Shown here: in pieces, positions 63,865 through 64,000 of the stretch
Numbering within the stretch: position 1 is the stretch's first letter
How the letters are laid out: each line of letters begins with the position of its first letter
DNA from: Clostridium sp. AF15-31
GTDB lineage: Bacteria; Bacillota; Clostridia; Lachnospirales; Lachnospiraceae
Direction: 5' to 3'
NCBI RefSeq assembly: GCF_003461625.1
Contig: NZ_QTXL01000006.1
Coordinates: 62,001 to 126,000 of the forward strand
Length of the DNA stretch: 64,000 nucleotides
Translations under genes and position numbers: made by a program
The notes under the pieces: model-generated
What the model was told of the DNA's origin: nothing
The model's input: the letters and a program-made list of their open reading frames with translations, nothing else
The model's database searches: none

Positions 63865-64000
63865 ATGAAAAATATGGATTTATTGATAAGAATACCTGAT
63901 GGAATAATATCAAGAAAAGAATTGATGCAGCTTGTGATTGAGGTACAACCGGAGTTTCGTGAAGGACAGATGAAGCGATTAATAGAATATTGGATTCGAA
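63865..64000 (+). CDS. Partial hypothetical CDS at window edge
   Basis: An ATG opens a frame that stays open to the right edge (MDLLIRIPDGIISRKELMQL, then VIEVQPEFREGQMKRLIEYW). No ribosome site lies at proper distance; a strong AAAGGAGG is about 35 bases upstream and fits a different short frame (63804-63899, ending YGFIDKNT). Too little is visible to name a family. Confidence 0.35.
   Translation, partial: MKNMDLLIRIPDGIISRKELMQLVIEVQPEFREGQMKRLIEYWIR

Overview
The window looks like chromosome of a gut Clostridia of the family Lachnospiraceae (Roseburia/Agathobacter/Eubacterium-like). The reasons are moderate-to-low GC, strong AGGAGG-type ribosome sites, a SUF iron-sulfur operon, NADP-type glutamate dehydrogenase, an FtsEX/M23/S41 cluster, a bile salt hydrolase, and short genes ending in hairpin-plus-T terminators. 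The genus is inference; no rRNA or tRNA gene was recognised. No CRISPR array or complete insertion sequence was seen.

Layout. 1-3.4 kb: end of a suf operon (sufB', sufD, sufS, sufU). 3.7-6.2 kb (minus strand): polar amino acid ABC importer whose binding protein appears circularly permuted. 6.2-8.6 kb: YitT-type protein and an ion transporter, then a decayed TetR remnant. 9.0-11.6 kb: a 20-residue peptide ORF followed by an Agr/LytTR-type two-component pair. 11.7-15 kb: Rpn-type nuclease, a UvrX-like Y-family polymerase and its YolD-like partner. 15-19.8 kb: NfnAB-like flavoprotein pair, HD protein, gdhA. 20-26.9 kb: membrane protein, Fur-family regulator with an operator-controlled His-rich permease, SDR, LytR_C protein, second YitT, MsmK-type ATPase. 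27-32.6 kb: CdaR/PucR-type regulator, ftsE-ftsX, M23 hydrolase, S41 protease.

32.6-46.3 kb: guaA, preceded by a large structured 5' leader and followed by two tandem integrative elements, both using the 3' end of guaA as attachment site. Element 1 (about 8.7 kb) carries XRE regulator, excisionase, tyrosine integrase, replication/mobilisation genes (RepA-like ATPase, MobV relaxase, TnpV) and a resistance-type cargo: an ABC-F protein under a leader-peptide/terminator attenuator, and an Lnu-like nucleotidyltransferase. Element 2 (about 3.3 kb) has the same front end, but its integrase is truncated and its cargo is an XRE-P-loop ATPase operon. 46.4-51.8 kb is an accessory stretch of small genes (Nudix, C_GCAxxG, secreted Cys-His protein, HIRAN-like, frameshifted coiled-coil protein, HNH). 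51.8-63.7 kb returns to core genes: dGTPase-like HD protein, MATE, phosphatidylethanolamine synthesis (flippase-like, pssA, psd), NSS symporter, NERD protein, metF, bile salt hydrolase, phosphoesterase.

The most unusual signals are: (1) the permuted substrate-binding protein; (2) a conserved 125-140-nt structured core sitting inside two otherwise unrelated long terminator stems (57.7 and 61.4 kb); (3) a second palindromic repeat family with a full and an internally deleted copy (3.5 and 17.4 kb); (4) the tandem guaA elements with their attenuator-controlled cargo; (5) a short amphipathic peptide beside an Agr-like sensor that lacks AgrB; and (6) the structured guaA leader.
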